Positions 26,475 to 36,052 of a DNA stretch of 64,000 nt are shown in pieces. The position numbers and the translations under genes are program-made. The stretch's first letter is position 1. Each line of letters opens with the position of its first letter. The DNA comes from Microbacterium esteraromaticum (GTDB lineage Bacteria; Actinomycetota; Actinomycetes; Actinomycetales; Microbacteriaceae). The stretch is taken from contig NZ_FUKO01000023.1 of the NCBI RefSeq assembly GCF_900163815.1, positions 62,001 to 126,000 of the forward strand, written 5' to 3'. The notes beneath the pieces are model-generated. The model was not told where the DNA came from, searched no databases, and was given only the letters and a program-made list of their open reading frames with translations.

Positions 26475-27488
26475 ATGGTCAACTATCGCTATCTCGGAAA
26501 CAGCGGCCTCAAGGTCTCGGAGATCACCTACGGCAACTGGGTGACGCACGCTTCGCAGGTCGATGACGGCGCCGCCGTCTCCACCGTGCACGCCGCGCTG
26601 GATGCCGGAATCACCACGTTCGACACCGCAGACACCTACGCCAACACGGCTGCGGAGGTCGTGCTGGGCAAGGCTCTCGCCGGTCAGCGGCGCGCGAGCC
26701 TGGAGATCTTCACGAAGGTGTACTTCCCGACCGGACCGAAGGGCCCGAACGACACGGGACTCAGCCGCAAGCACATCATGGAGTCGATCAACGGCTCGCT
26801 GGAGCGTCTCGGCACCGACTACGTCGACCTGTACCAGGCGCACCGCTACGACCACGAGACTCCGCTCGAGGAGACCATGCAGGCGTTCGCCGATGTGGTC
26901 CGTCAGGGCAAGGCGCTCTACATCGGCGTCTCGGAGTGGACGGCCGAGCAGCTGCGCGCGGGGCACGCGCTGTCGAAGCAGCTGGGCTTCCAGCTGATTT
27001 CGAACCAACCGCAGTACTCGATGCTGCACCGGGTCATCGAGGGAAAGGTCGTGCCCGCGTCGGAAGAGCTCGGCATCTCGCAGATCGTGTGGTCGCCGAT
27101 GGCGCAGGGCGTGCTCAGCGGCAAGTACCTTCCTGGTCAGGACGTTCCTGCGGGTTCGCGTGCGACCGATCCGAACTCCGGCGCGCACTTCATCGAAGGC
27201 CTGCTGCGCGATGACATCCTCACCGCCGTGCAGCGGTTGAAGCCGATCGCCGCTGCTGCCGACCTCACGATGCCGCAGCTCGCGATCGCCTGGGTGCTGC
27301 AGAATCCGAACGTCGCCGCGGCTCTGGTCGGCGCTTCGCGACCCGAGCAGCTCGCCGACACGGTGAAGGCCTCGGGCGTGACGCTGGAAGACGATGTCAT
27401 GGACGCGATCGACGCCGCGCTCAAGGGCGTCGTCAACGACGACCCCGAGCACACCTATTCGGTTTCGCCGAAGGAGCGCGTGGCCTGA
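26475..27488 (+). CDS. Aldo/keto reductase, AKR6/Kv-beta-like
   Basis: 337 residues. YRYLGNSGLKVSEITYGNW start, catalytic Asp/Tyr in DTADTYAN, Lys in EIFTKVYFP, QYSM and SPMAQGVLSGKY match the potassium-channel beta/YghZ type of NADPH aldo/keto reductases. Substrate unknown. Convergent with the next ABC operon, separated by a dispersed palindrome. Confidence 0.88.
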   Translation: MVNYRYLGNSGLKVSEITYGNWVTHASQVDDGAAVSTVHAALDAGITTFDTADTYANTAAEVVLGKALAGQRRASLEIFTKVYFPTGPKGPNDTGLSRKHIMESINGSLERLGTDYVDLYQAHRYDHETPLEETMQAFADVVRQGKALYIGVSEWTAEQLRAGHALSKQLGFQLISNQPQYSMLHRVIEGKVVPASEELGISQIVWSPMAQGVLSGKYLPGQDVPAGSRATDPNSGAHFIEGLLRDDILTAVQRLKPIAAAADLTMPQLAIAWVLQNPNVAAALVGASRPEQLADTVKASGVTLEDDVMDAIDAALKGVVNDDPEHTYSVSPKERVA

Positions 27489-27513
27489 CCCCAGGCGGCG
27501 ATCCGCTCATTCA

Positions 27514-27564
27514 GGTCGCAATTTCTCCCGCTGCACCGCGAGGTGAGCGGGAGAAGTTGCGACT
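27514..27564. repeat. Dispersed palindromic element, copy A
   Basis: Arms 27515-27532 and 27546-27563 pair over 18 positions with one mismatch; unit sequence GGTCGCAATTTCTCCCG. It lies between two convergent genes. Matches the elements at 32898, 55226 and 56368. Confidence 0.8.
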
Positions 27565-27586
27565 GGAGCTGGACAAGGTGCGCGGG

Positions 27587-28495
27587 TTACTCCTTGACGG
27601 CGCCGGCGGTCAGACCCTGAACGATCCAGCGGCTCGCGAGGGCGAACATCAGCATCGTCGGCAGAATCGTCAGCACGGCCGCTGCCGACATCGAGCCCCA
27701 GTCGATGTTGAACGTCGAGATGAAGCCGTTCAGCGCGGACGGCACCGTGCGGTTCGCATCGGTGTTCATCAGCACCACCGAGAGGAACAGCTCGTTCCAG
27801 CAGTTCACGAAGTTGAAGATGAACGCGGCGATGATGCCAGGAGTCATCACCGGCACGAGAACCCGGAACAGGGCGCCCAGACGCGAGCATCCGTCGATCA
27901 TCGCCGCCTCTTCGAGGGCGTCGGGGACGTTCTCGAAGAAGCCGCGCAGCATGACGGTCGAGAACGGGATGCAGATCGCGATGTACACCAGGATGAGGCC
28001 TGGCTTGGTGTCCACCAGACCCAGATCGCTCATCATCGAGTACAGCGGCCCCAGCGCGATGAACGCGGGGATCATCTGCGTCAGCAGGAATGCGATCAAC
28101 ACCGGGCCCTTGCCGCGGAATTCGAATCGCGCGATCACGTAGGCGCTGAGCAGCGCGATCAGCGTTGCCACGGCGCCCGCGGTAAGCGCAACCAGAGCTG
28201 AGTTGCCTAGGAAGACGCCGAAAGAGCTCTTCTCGAACAGGCTGACGTAGTTCTCCAGAGAGGGCTGGCTGGGCCAGTACTCGATCGGATAGGTGTTGAC
28301 CGTGCCCGGCGCCTTGAACGAGGTCAGCGCGATCCAGTACAGCGGGAACAGCGTGATGATCAGCCAGAGCGCGAGTCCGACGACCCGCACCACCCCGCCG
28401 ACGGTGACCTTGCGCGGGCCGCGGGGAGCAGATGCTGGGCTCGGCACGGTCATCGCGCGGGTGGAGGTCGCCGCCTCAGCAGTCAGAGCGCTCAT
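27587..28495 (-). CDS. Carbohydrate ABC transporter permease, MalG type
   Basis: 302 residues, six membrane helices after a charged N-terminal leader. EAA loop reads LEEAAMIDGCSRLGALFRVLVPV. Last gene of the aminotransferase operon; ATG 28495 overlaps the partner permease stop by 4 bases. The substrate is unknown. Confidence 0.9.
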   Translation of the reverse strand: MSALTAEAATSTRAMTVPSPASAPRGPRKVTVGGVVRVVGLALWLIITLFPLYWIALTSFKAPGTVNTYPIEYWPSQPSLENYVSLFEKSSFGVFLGNSALVALTAGAVATLIALLSAYVIARFEFRGKGPVLIAFLLTQMIPAFIALGPLYSMMSDLGLVDTKPGLILVYIAICIPFSTVMLRGFFENVPDALEEAAMIDGCSRLGALFRVLVPVMTPGIIAAFIFNFVNCWNELFLSVVLMNTDANRTVPSALNGFISTFNIDWGSMSAAAVLTILPTMLMFALASRWIVQGLTAGAVKE

Positions 28496-29427
28496 TTCTG
28501 CACCTTCCTCATCACCATCAGGTAGAACGCGCAGAACACGAAGAGGAACGCGACGACGATGAGGCCAATCGCACTCGCGATGCCGTAGTTGCCCTGCTGG
28601 GTGTAATCGATCATCCAGGTCGTGATGATGTGCGTCTGGCTGGCCGGGCCGCCTCGGGTCATTGCCCAGATCACGTCGGGGAAGTTGAAGATCCAGATCA
28701 CGCGCAGCAGGACCGTCAGGAAGAGCGTCATGGAGATGTACGGGATGATGATCGAGAACAGCTGACGAGCCTTGCCGGCGCCGTCCAGGCTGGCGGCCTC
28801 GAGCATGTCATCCGGTACGGACTGCAGCGCGGCGAGGATCATGATCGCGAAGAAGGTCACGCCGTACCAGATGTTCGCAACGATCACCGCGAACATCGCC
28901 AGTTTCGGATCGGCCAGCCAGGGCAGCGGCTGCGAGATCATCCCGACCTTCATCAGCAGGTCGTTGATCACTCCGAACTCGGCGTTGAACATCCAGCGGA
29001 ACAGCATCCCGATCAGGAATCCCGACACCGCCCACGGGAAGAACACCAGCGCCTGGTAGAGCCCGCGGAAGCGGAACTTCTTGCGCAGCGCGAGCGCGAT
29101 CAGAAAGCCGATCACCAGCTGCGGCACGAGAGAGCCGACCACCCAGAGCACCGAATTCCACGCGATCGTGGGGAATGCGGGGTTCTGGAACACGGCGATG
29201 AAGTTGTCGAAGCCGACCCAGGGCGTGGACGTCAGGTCCCACAGGTTCCAGTCGTGAAATGCCATGCGCGCACCCTGCAGCATGGGGAAGTACGTGAACC
29301 AGCACACGAAGACTATGGCCGGCAGCATGAATGCCAGCAGGGTCCACGCGTGTCGTGCACGGAAGGGGCGCCGGGAGGCCGCGCCGGCAGAGCCGACGAA
29401 GCCTCCCGAACGTGTGGGACGAGCCAC
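28492..29427 (-). CDS. Carbohydrate ABC transporter permease, MalF type
   Basis: 311 residues, six membrane helices; EAA loop LEAASLDGAGKARQLFSIIIPY. Begins two bases after the binding-protein stop. Partner of the subunit at 27587. No ATPase gene nearby, so a shared ATPase is needed. Confidence 0.9.
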   Translation of the reverse strand: MARPTRSGGFVGSAGAASRRPFRARHAWTLLAFMLPAIVFVCWFTYFPMLQGARMAFHDWNLWDLTSTPWVGFDNFIAVFQNPAFPTIAWNSVLWVVGSLVPQLVIGFLIALALRKKFRFRGLYQALVFFPWAVSGFLIGMLFRWMFNAEFGVINDLLMKVGMISQPLPWLADPKLAMFAVIVANIWYGVTFFAIMILAALQSVPDDMLEAASLDGAGKARQLFSIIIPYISMTLFLTVLLRVIWIFNFPDVIWAMTRGGPASQTHIITTWMIDYTQQGNYGIASAIGLIVVAFLFVFCAFYLMVMRKVQK

Positions 29428-29429
29428 GG

Positions 29430-30740
29430 TCAGCCCTTCTCCGAAGCGTACTTCTCCGTCCAGAACTCGTCCCAGGACTTCAGCAGGTCACTGGTGGACA
29501 TGTTGCCCAGCAGCACCTTCTGCACGTCCTGATCGGACTTCTGGATCCACTCGGTCCACCAGCTGACACCGCGCGGCTGGCGCACATTGACGTAGGTGTC
29601 CGGGTTCTCGGTCATGGTGACATAGCTGGTCCAGGGGCCGGTCTTGTAGAACTCATCGTCCGAGGCGGACGCGATGATCGGTACCAGGCTGTTGGCCTGC
29701 GCGAACTTCGTGGCAGGCTCCTTGGAGGAGAGGAATTCGACGAGCTTGACGGCCGCCTCCTTGCTCTCGCTCTTCTCGGCGACGCCCCAGCCGGCGACGG
29801 CCAGCGGCTGCGCGGCCTTGCCGCTCGGGCCGACGAGCAGCGGAGCAGTGTCCCACTGATCAGTGTCGAGCGACGACTCTTGCACGGTCGCGATGACCTC
29901 CGGGTCCTGCAGCAGGAATGCGGTCGATCCGTTGGTGAAGCCCTCGACCATCTCGGGGTAGCCCCACGAGACAGCAGACGGCGGCGATGCCTTCTTGAAC
30001 AGGTCGAAGTAGTCGTCGACGGCCTCCTGCGCCTCGGGCGCCGAGAACATCGTCTTTCCGTCCTTGAGCAGGAATGCGTCATCCGCATTGAGATCATCGA
30101 TCGTGTACGCCTCGATCGCCGCGACGACGTTGCTGTTGGCGTTCTGTCCGCCGCGGAAGGCGTAGCCGTAGATGTTCTTCGACGGGTCCTGGATGGCGGA
30201 GGCCTGCTCAAGCAGGTCCTTCCAGCTGTGCGGCGGGCCGTCAAAACCGGCCTCCTTGACGAGGTCGGTGCGGTAGAACAGTGACAGCCCGTAGAAGCCG
30301 TATGGCACGAAGTAGGTCTTGCCGTCCTCCGCGACGGATGCAGACTGCGCGTTGTCGGTCAGGTCACTCCACCCGTCCCATTTGTCGAGGTCGCTCTTCA
30401 TGTCGTACAGCCAGCCGTTGTTCGCGAACGGCCCGACGGTGATGTCACGCACTTCGAGCACGTCGACGCCCTTGCCGGACTGCAGCATCTGCTGGATCTT
30501 CTGGTCCGCCTGCTCTGTGGGAGGCGAGACGAGATTGACCTTGATCTTCGGGTTGTCGTTCTCGAATTGGGCGAGCAGGTCCTTCAGCAGGTCCGTGCGT
30601 GCGGGGTTGGTCAGACTCTCAACCATCTGGAGTGTGACAGTGCCGTCCGCGGCGGGGCCTCCGCCTGAGGAGCAGCCGGTGAGGGCGAGAGCGGCAACGG
30701 TGCCGATTCCCGCTGCGGCGGTCAAGATCCTGCGCTTCAT
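29430..30740 (-). CDS. Sugar-type ABC transporter solute-binding lipoprotein
   Basis: 436 residues. Start at MKRRILT (30740) has AGAGG six bases upstream; the longer frame would add 34 residues of His-rich non-signal sequence. Lipobox LTGC with Cys23. LVEFLSSKEPATKFAQANSLVP and LFYRTDLVKEAGFDGPPHSW are typical of type 1 binding proteins. The gene sits between an aminotransferase and two permeases, hinting at an amino-containing ligand. Confidence 0.9.
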   Translation of the reverse strand: MKRRILTAAAGIGTVAALALTGCSSGGGPAADGTVTLQMVESLTNPARTDLLKDLLAQFENDNPKIKVNLVSPPTEQADQKIQQMLQSGKGVDVLEVRDITVGPFANNGWLYDMKSDLDKWDGWSDLTDNAQSASVAEDGKTYFVPYGFYGLSLFYRTDLVKEAGFDGPPHSWKDLLEQASAIQDPSKNIYGYAFRGGQNANSNVVAAIEAYTIDDLNADDAFLLKDGKTMFSAPEAQEAVDDYFDLFKKASPPSAVSWGYPEMVEGFTNGSTAFLLQDPEVIATVQESSLDTDQWDTAPLLVGPSGKAAQPLAVAGWGVAEKSESKEAAVKLVEFLSSKEPATKFAQANSLVPIIASASDDEFYKTGPWTSYVTMTENPDTYVNVRQPRGVSWWTEWIQKSDQDVQKVLLGNMSTSDLLKSWDEFWTEKYASEKG

Positions 30741-30772
30741 GAGATGCCTCTCGATATGGGTGGATTTGTTGA

Positions 30773-32014
30773 TCAGATGATGGTGGTGGATGAGTGGATG
30801 CCGGTGCGGATGCCCGCTCGCTGCAAGAGTTGCGGCACGCATCGTTCGACAAACGCGTCGAAGTCCGTGCCTTCGGTGTAGAGGTGTACCGACATGCGGT
30901 AATAGCCGACGCCCTGAAAGCTGGTGAACGCGGTCTCTACGCCGGTCTCATCCAGTAGCTGCATCCGCAACTCGTCAGCATCTTCGCGAGTGGCGCCCAA
31001 GCCTGGGGGGAGGCGTATGAGTCGCATCGACGGGACCGGGGCGGGTAGAGCAGTCAGCGGTTCATCCGTGCTGTACGGGCGCAGTGCGCCAGCAATCGCC
31101 TCGGCCCCGGCATCCGCCATCTCGATCATGGCCTCGCGGGTCGCGGCCCAACCGAACTCGCGCTCGATGAACTCGATTGCAGTGGGAGTGCTGAGGTAGG
31201 TCGTTGCGTCGATCGTTCCCTGGGTGTCGAAGCGCCCCGGGAACGGCTCGGGTGCGCCCCACGAGTCGATGAGAGGCCAGAGATCTTGGCGGTCATCGGC
31301 CTGCGTGACGAGCAACGCCGATCCGCGCGGAGCGCACGGCCACTTGTGCATGTTGCCGAACCACCAGTCGCCGCCGCCAGCGATCGCCGCATTTGGGATC
31401 AGTCCCGGTGCATGTGCGCCGTCGACCAGGGTACGAATTCCATGGTCAGCAGCGGCCTCTGTGATGCGGCGGGTCGGGAATCGGCGTGCCGTCGACGACG
31501 TGATCTGATCGACCACGATGAGTCGCGTGTGATCGGTGCGGGCATCCTCGAAATGCTGAACGGTTTCATCGTCCGTTGCCAGCAGTGGCACCGACACGGT
31601 CTTCACCGTCGCGCCGAAGCGGCGGGCTAGGCGGCGCGCTCCCATCGTGACGGCGCCATAGCCATGGTCGGTGACGAGAATCTCATCACCGACCTTCAAC
31701 TGCAGCGCGTTGTACACAACCGTCGCAGCAGCCGATGCGTTGGGAACGAACGCACTGTCGTCGGCGCGTGCTCCGACGAACGGTGCGGTGCGCTCTCGCG
31801 CCTCGCGCACACGCTCTGCAATTCGAGGGAACCACTCCACTGGGCTGAGATCCGCGCGGCGGCGAAGCGCGTCTTGATGGGCCACGACAGCGGTCGGCAC
31901 CGCTCCGAACGAACCGTGGTTGAGGTGAACGACGGCAGGATCGAGCGGCCACGCATCGCGCGCCCGGGCAAAAGAACTCAGCCGGAGCGGTGCGGGGGAA
32001 CGTGTGGCCGTCAT
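30773..32014 (-). CDS. Class V aminotransferase, isopenicillin-N-epimerase-like
   Basis: 413 residues, PLP enzyme. HLNHGSFGAVP at the N-terminus, VDGAHAPG (PLP-ring Asp) and GNMHKWPCAPRGSALL with the Schiff-base Lys identify the CefD-like branch of class V. Start ATG 32014 is preceded by AGAGGA; the longer frame has none. First gene of an operon with a sugar-type importer and divergent from a FadR-type regulator. True activity may be epimerase, desulfurase-like lyase or aminotransferase; the family name does not settle it. Confidence 0.85.
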   Translation of the reverse strand: MTATRSPAPLRLSSFARARDAWPLDPAVVHLNHGSFGAVPTAVVAHQDALRRRADLSPVEWFPRIAERVREARERTAPFVGARADDSAFVPNASAAATVVYNALQLKVGDEILVTDHGYGAVTMGARRLARRFGATVKTVSVPLLATDDETVQHFEDARTDHTRLIVVDQITSSTARRFPTRRITEAAADHGIRTLVDGAHAPGLIPNAAIAGGGDWWFGNMHKWPCAPRGSALLVTQADDRQDLWPLIDSWGAPEPFPGRFDTQGTIDATTYLSTPTAIEFIEREFGWAATREAMIEMADAGAEAIAGALRPYSTDEPLTALPAPVPSMRLIRLPPGLGATREDADELRMQLLDETGVETAFTSFQGVGYYRMSVHLYTEGTDFDAFVERCVPQLLQRAGIRTGIHSSTTII

Positions 32015-32041
32015 TGGTCCTCTTCTGTCTCTACAGTAAGT

Positions 32042-32053
32042 TGTTGCACAACA
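32042..32053. promoter_or_regulatory. Candidate operator between the regulator and the aminotransferase operon
   Basis: TGTTGCACAACA, a TGTTG-N2-CAACA dyad typical of FadR-subfamily GntR sites, 28 bp before the aminotransferase start. A weaker look-alike (TTGTTATACGAA) lies near 32104. Probably bound by the GntR protein encoded at 32177. Confidence 0.5.
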
Positions 32054-32176
32054 TTGCCACAGATTCCGTTCCAAGGCGAGCTGACGGCGAAAAATCGACA
32101 TAGTTGTTATACGAATTGGCGAGAGGCGTGGCATCCGTCAGACTCGCTGTCAGCACACCGCACCAGGAGGAACAGC

Positions 32177-32872
32177 ATGAGTGCCTTGGACACCGCAGTG
32201 CACGGATTGCGCGCGCTCATCGCGGAAGGCACCTTGCGGCCTGGCGACCGGCTTCCCAGTGAGGGCGAGTTGTGCGAGCGGCTGGGAGTCTCGCGCGGGT
32301 CTTTGCGCGAAGGAATCCGGATGCTTGCGGCACTCGGTGTCCTGGAAACAAGGCACGGCTCGGGCAGCTATGTCAGCGATCTGAACGCGGGGGACCTCAT
32401 CGGCAGCCTTTCGTTGACCGTCGGTCTGTTGCCGCTCGCGTCGATTCTGGAATTGTACGAGCTGCGCAGAGCGCTGGAATCACACGCCGCAGCTCTCGCC
32501 ACAGCGCGCATTGACGATGACTCGCTGGCTGAACTGGAGTCACTGTTGCTCGAGCTCGAGGCCACCGTCGATGATGACGAGCAATCCCGTTTGGACCATC
32601 AGTTCCACATGCGCATCGCCGAGATTGCCGGCAATTCGGCGCTCGCCAGTTTGCTGGCCGTCTTTCGCGCGAGGTCGAGAGCGTATCGGATCTTCCGCAC
32701 CGACGATGCCGGCGAGATCAAACTGCTCTCGGATGCCGGACACCGAGCGATCCTGCGGGGCCTGGATTCGCGCGATCCCATCGCGGCATCGGCCGCAGCC
32801 GCCAGCCACGTCGCTCAGACCGAGTATTGGCTGCGCCGATTGCAGCCGGACGCGATCGGCCTCACCGACTGA
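32177..32872 (+). CDS. GntR family regulator, FadR subfamily (FCD domain)
   Basis: 231 residues. Winged helix LRPGDRLPSEGELCERLGVS with RGSLREGIRMLAALGVLETR, then an FCD ligand domain with metal-type His residues (DHQFHMRIAEIAGN, DAGHRAIL). Start ATG 32177 has AGGAGGAAC. Divergent from the aminotransferase-importer operon, which it probably represses until an organic acid or amino acid binds. Confidence 0.9.
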   Translation: MSALDTAVHGLRALIAEGTLRPGDRLPSEGELCERLGVSRGSLREGIRMLAALGVLETRHGSGSYVSDLNAGDLIGSLSLTVGLLPLASILELYELRRALESHAAALATARIDDDSLAELESLLLELEATVDDDEQSRLDHQFHMRIAEIAGNSALASLLAVFRARSRAYRIFRTDDAGEIKLLSDAGHRAILRGLDSRDPIAASAAAASHVAQTEYWLRRLQPDAIGLTD

Positions 32873-32897
32873 CGATCCTCTGGGCCCTGCTCAACCA

Positions 32898-32948
32898 GGT
32901 CGCAATTTCTCCCGTTCACTTCAGGCTGCAGCGGGAGAAATTGCGACC
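32898..32948. repeat. Dispersed palindromic element, copy B
   Basis: Perfect 17-bp arms GGTCGCAATTTCTCCCG (32898-32914) and its complement (32932-32948), loop of 17 bases. Lies between two convergent genes, the same setting as copy A. Confidence 0.85.
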
Positions 32949-32976
32949 GGAGTTGGCCGGTTGGGAATGACTGGCA

Positions 32977-34356
32977 TCAGAGGGGGCCGAAGACGGCGCC
33001 CGGGTTCATGATGTTGTCGGGGTCGAGAGCGCGCTTGATGCGCAGGTTGAGCTCCAGCACATCGTCGCCGAGATAGTCGGCGAGCCACGGCTGCTTCAAT
33101 CGCCCCACCCCGTGCTCGCCGGTGATCGTGCCGCCCAGCTCCATCGCGAGATCCATCACTTCGCCGAAGGCGCGCTCGGCGCGGGTGCTCTGCACGGCAT
33201 CCTCACGGTCGAAGACGAGCAGCGGGTGCGTGTTGCCATCGCCCGCATGCGCGACGATCGAGATCTCGACGCCGTTGCGCTCGGCGATCTGCGCGACGCC
33301 CTCGACAAGATCACCCAGGTGCGGCAGCGGCACGCCGACGTCTTCCAAAAGCAGCGCGCCGCGGCGTTCGACCGCCGGGATCGCCATGCGCCTGGCCTCG
33401 ATCAGCGCCTCGCTCTCGTCAGGGTCGCTGGTTGCGTAGCATTCGGTCGCACCCGCCGCCTCGCAGAACGCCTCGATCGCGACGATCTGTGCGGCAGCGA
33501 CCGCTTCCGACTCGTCGGACTGCACGAGCAGCATCGCCGCGGCCGTGCGGTCGAGCTCCATCCGCATGACATCCTCGACGGCGTTGATCGCCACCTGATC
33601 CATGAACTCGAGCATCGACGGGCGCATCGCCGCTTTGATGTCGACGACCGCCTGCATAGCGCCGGCAAGTGTAGGGAACATCGCCACCAGCGTCGTCGGC
33701 GGCTGCTGAGCGGGAATCAGCCGCAGCACGATCTCGGTCACGATGCCGAGCGTGCCCTCGCTCCCCACGAACAGCTTCGTCAACGACAGACCTGCGACAT
33801 CCTTCAGCCGCGGTCCACCCAGCTTCACAGCCCGGCCATCGGCGAGCACCACCGTCAATCCGAGCACGTAGTCCGTCGTCACGCCGTACTTCACGCAGCA
33901 CAACCCGCCAGCGTTCGTAGCGACGTTGCCGCCGATCGAGCAGAACTCCTGCGACGACGGGTCGGGCGGATACCAGAGCCCATGTGCGGCGGCGGCGGCC
34001 TTCACCTCGGCGTTGAAGGCGCCCGGCTGCACAACAGCCATCTGCACGGTCGGGTCGATGGCGATTTGGCGCATCCGCTCCAGCGAGATCACGATCGCGC
34101 CGTCCACGGCCGATGACCCACCAGACAGACCGGAGCCGGCCCCTCGAGGCACGATCGCCACGCCCTCGCGGGCGGCGATGCGCACCGCCGCCTGCACGTC
34201 TTCGGTGCTCGCGGCCCGCACGACCGCGAGCGGCGTGCCAGCGTTCGGGTCGTTCGCGCGGTCGTGCCGATAGGCCTCGAGCGAGTCGGCGTGGGTGATA
34301 ACGGCGTCAGCGCCCAACTCGGCGAGCAACGCGTCGATGACGGGGTGGGAGGTCAC
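32977..34356 (-). CDS. glcD: FAD-linked 2-hydroxyacid oxidase/dehydrogenase, GlcD-like
   Basis: 459 residues. PCMH-type FAD domain with VPRGAGSGLSGGS and CSIGGNVATNAGG, and a C-terminal cap with HAGDGNTHPLLVFD and EHGVGRLKQPWL (metal and substrate His). Oxidises glycolate, D-lactate or a related 2-hydroxyacid. No GlcE or GlcF partners, so it acts as a single-subunit enzyme. Followed on the same strand by unrelated genes. Confidence 0.9.
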   Translation of the reverse strand: MTSHPVIDALLAELGADAVITHADSLEAYRHDRANDPNAGTPLAVVRAASTEDVQAAVRIAAREGVAIVPRGAGSGLSGGSSAVDGAIVISLERMRQIAIDPTVQMAVVQPGAFNAEVKAAAAAHGLWYPPDPSSQEFCSIGGNVATNAGGLCCVKYGVTTDYVLGLTVVLADGRAVKLGGPRLKDVAGLSLTKLFVGSEGTLGIVTEIVLRLIPAQQPPTTLVAMFPTLAGAMQAVVDIKAAMRPSMLEFMDQVAINAVEDVMRMELDRTAAAMLLVQSDESEAVAAAQIVAIEAFCEAAGATECYATSDPDESEALIEARRMAIPAVERRGALLLEDVGVPLPHLGDLVEGVAQIAERNGVEISIVAHAGDGNTHPLLVFDREDAVQSTRAERAFGEVMDLAMELGGTITGEHGVGRLKQPWLADYLGDDVLELNLRIKRALDPDNIMNPGAVFGPL

Positions 34357-34377
34357 AGAAGTCCTTGCGTCAGCAGG

Positions 34378-34890
34378 TCAGTCGAGTGTGATGTCGACCT
34401 GGATCTCGGCGGCGAGACGTTCCAGTGCCGCGCGCAGCGCGCCCAGATCGGCGGATGCCGGAACCGTCGCCGTCACGATCGACTCGAACAGCCGGCCACC
34501 GGCCATCGCCGCATCGCGCGTCTCGGTCGTCATGCTCTCGATGCTCAGCGCGTGCGTGTTCAGCACGCCCGAGATCTCGCGGACGATGCCGGGGCGATCG
34601 TTGCCGAGCACAGTGATCGAGAGTCGCTGCGCGTCGTCACGGGGTGCGGCAGCATCCGCCCCTTCGTGCACGGTCACCGTGAGCAGACCATCGAGGCCGC
34701 GCAGCGCCGCCTGCAGCTCGTCGATGTGCTCCGGCACAACGGACACTTCGATCACGCCGGCGAACGTGCCGCCGAGTTCGGCAAGCTGGCTGTTCTCCCA
34801 GTTGCCGCCGTGAGCATCGACGATGTCGGCCACAGCCGAGACCAGTCCGGGGCGATCCGCCCCCGCGACCGTGAGGATGAGCGAGGTCAT
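34378..34890 (-). CDS. Protein with two ACT domains, GcvR-like
   Basis: 170 residues, two ACT-type modules: LTVAGADRPGLVSAVADIV (residues 6-24) and LSITVLGNDRPGIVREIS (about 90-107). Tandem ACT proteins of this size include GcvR, which senses glycine and controls glycine cleavage. Lies 21 bp upstream of the glcD-like gene on the same strand, so a shared glycolate/glycine theme is possible. Confidence 0.85.
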   Translation of the reverse strand: MTSLILTVAGADRPGLVSAVADIVDAHGGNWENSQLAELGGTFAGVIEVSVVPEHIDELQAALRGLDGLLTVTVHEGADAAAPRDDAQRLSITVLGNDRPGIVREISGVLNTHALSIESMTTETRDAAMAGGRLFESIVTATVPASADLGALRAALERLAAEIQVDITLD

Positions 34891-34923
34891 GCGATCAGCG
34901 TAGCCCGGTGCGCGTCGAGCGGG

Positions 34924-35976
34924 TCAGTTCCACGCGCCACCGTCGAGGAATCGCTCCATCCGCTCGCGGTGCGGCGCGAGATCCCAGCCCTGCGCGGCGA
35001 CCCAGTCATCGTCGTAGTAGGTCTGGGCGTAGCGCACGCCGCTGTCGCAGATGAGGGTGACGACGCTGCCGGTCTCGCCCGCATCCCGCATCCGGCTGAT
35101 CAGCTCGAACGCACCGTAGAGGTTGGTGCCCGTCGAACCGCCAGCCCAGTGCAGGGTGCGCTCGCGCAGCAGGCGGATGGCGGCGATCGATGCCGCGTCG
35201 GGAACCTGGATCATCTCGTCGATTACGCTCGGCACGAAAGACGGCTCGACCCGCGGGCGGCCGATGCCTTCGATCATGCTCGGCCTACCTGTGGCGTCTA
35301 GGTCGCCCTTCCACGCCGCGTAAAAGGCCGAGCCCTCCGGGTCGACGACGGCCACTTCGGTGGGGTGCCTGCGGTAGCGCACATAGCGGCCGAAAGTGGC
35401 GCTGGTGCCGCCGGTCCCCGCGCTGACCACGATCCAGCGGGGGATCGGATGCCGTTCCTGCTCCAACTGGCTGAACACGCTCTCGGCGATGTTGTTGTTG
35501 CCGCGCCAGTCGGTGGCGCGCTCGGCGAAGGTGAACTGGTCGAGGTAATGGCCGCTGCAGCCGGCGGAGAGGCGGCGCGCTTCCGGCGAGATCTCATGTG
35601 CGAACTCGACGAAGTGGCAGATGCCTCCGTAGAACTCGATGAGGTCGATCTTCTCCTGGCTGGTCGATTGCGGCACGACCGTGATGAACTTCAACCCCAG
35701 CATCCGCGCGAAATACGCCTCGGATACCGCGGTCGACCCGCTGGAGGATTCCACCAGGGTCGTGTGCTCGCCGATCAGCCCGTTGACGAGCCCGTACAGG
35801 ATGAGCGAGCGGGCGAGACGATGCTTGAGCGAACCGGTGGGGTGCACCGATTCGTCTTTCAAGTACAGGTCGATGCCCCACTCAGCCGGCAGCGGAAAGA
35901 GATGCAGATGCGTGTCGGCCGAGCGGTTGGCGTCGGCTTCGAGCACGCGGATGGCAGAACTGACCCATTCGCTCAT
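34924..35976 (-). CDS. PLP-dependent cysteine synthase family protein, Cds1/CysK2-like
   Basis: 350 residues, fold type II PLP enzyme: Schiff-base Lys in [19 protein letters not shown] substrate loop, [14 protein letters not shown] phosphate loop. The length and DTHLHLFPL start match the actinobacterial L-cysteine desulfhydrase (Cds1)/S-sulfocysteine synthase group rather than CysK (about 310). Start at MSEWVSS (35976); no good ribosome-binding site is visible for it or for the GTG at 36000. Confidence 0.82.
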   Translation of the reverse strand: MSEWVSSAIRVLEADANRSADTHLHLFPLPAEWGIDLYLKDESVHPTGSLKHRLARSLILYGLVNGLIGEHTTLVESSSGSTAVSEAYFARMLGLKFITVVPQSTSQEKIDLIEFYGGICHFVEFAHEISPEARRLSAGCSGHYLDQFTFAERATDWRGNNNIAESVFSQLEQERHPIPRWIVVSAGTGGTSATFGRYVRYRRHPTEVAVVDPEGSAFYAAWKGDLDATGRPSMIEGIGRPRVEPSFVPSVIDEMIQVPDAASIAAIRLLRERTLHWAGGSTGTNLYGAFELISRMRDAGETGSVVTLICDSGVRYAQTYYDDDWVAAQGWDLAPHRERMERFLDGGAWN

Positions 35977-36052
35977 GATTCGAGCGTAGCCGGGTGCCAC
36001 GGCGGATGCTGGGGCGGCCAGCGAAATCAGCGAGCAGAATCAGCCCGCGCAA

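Noticed and set aside
25332-27452. A 706-residue minus-strand frame opposite the DUF4407 and aldo/keto reductase genes
   Set aside because: It spans two unrelated real genes and the gap between them, has no domain, and shows shadow composition.
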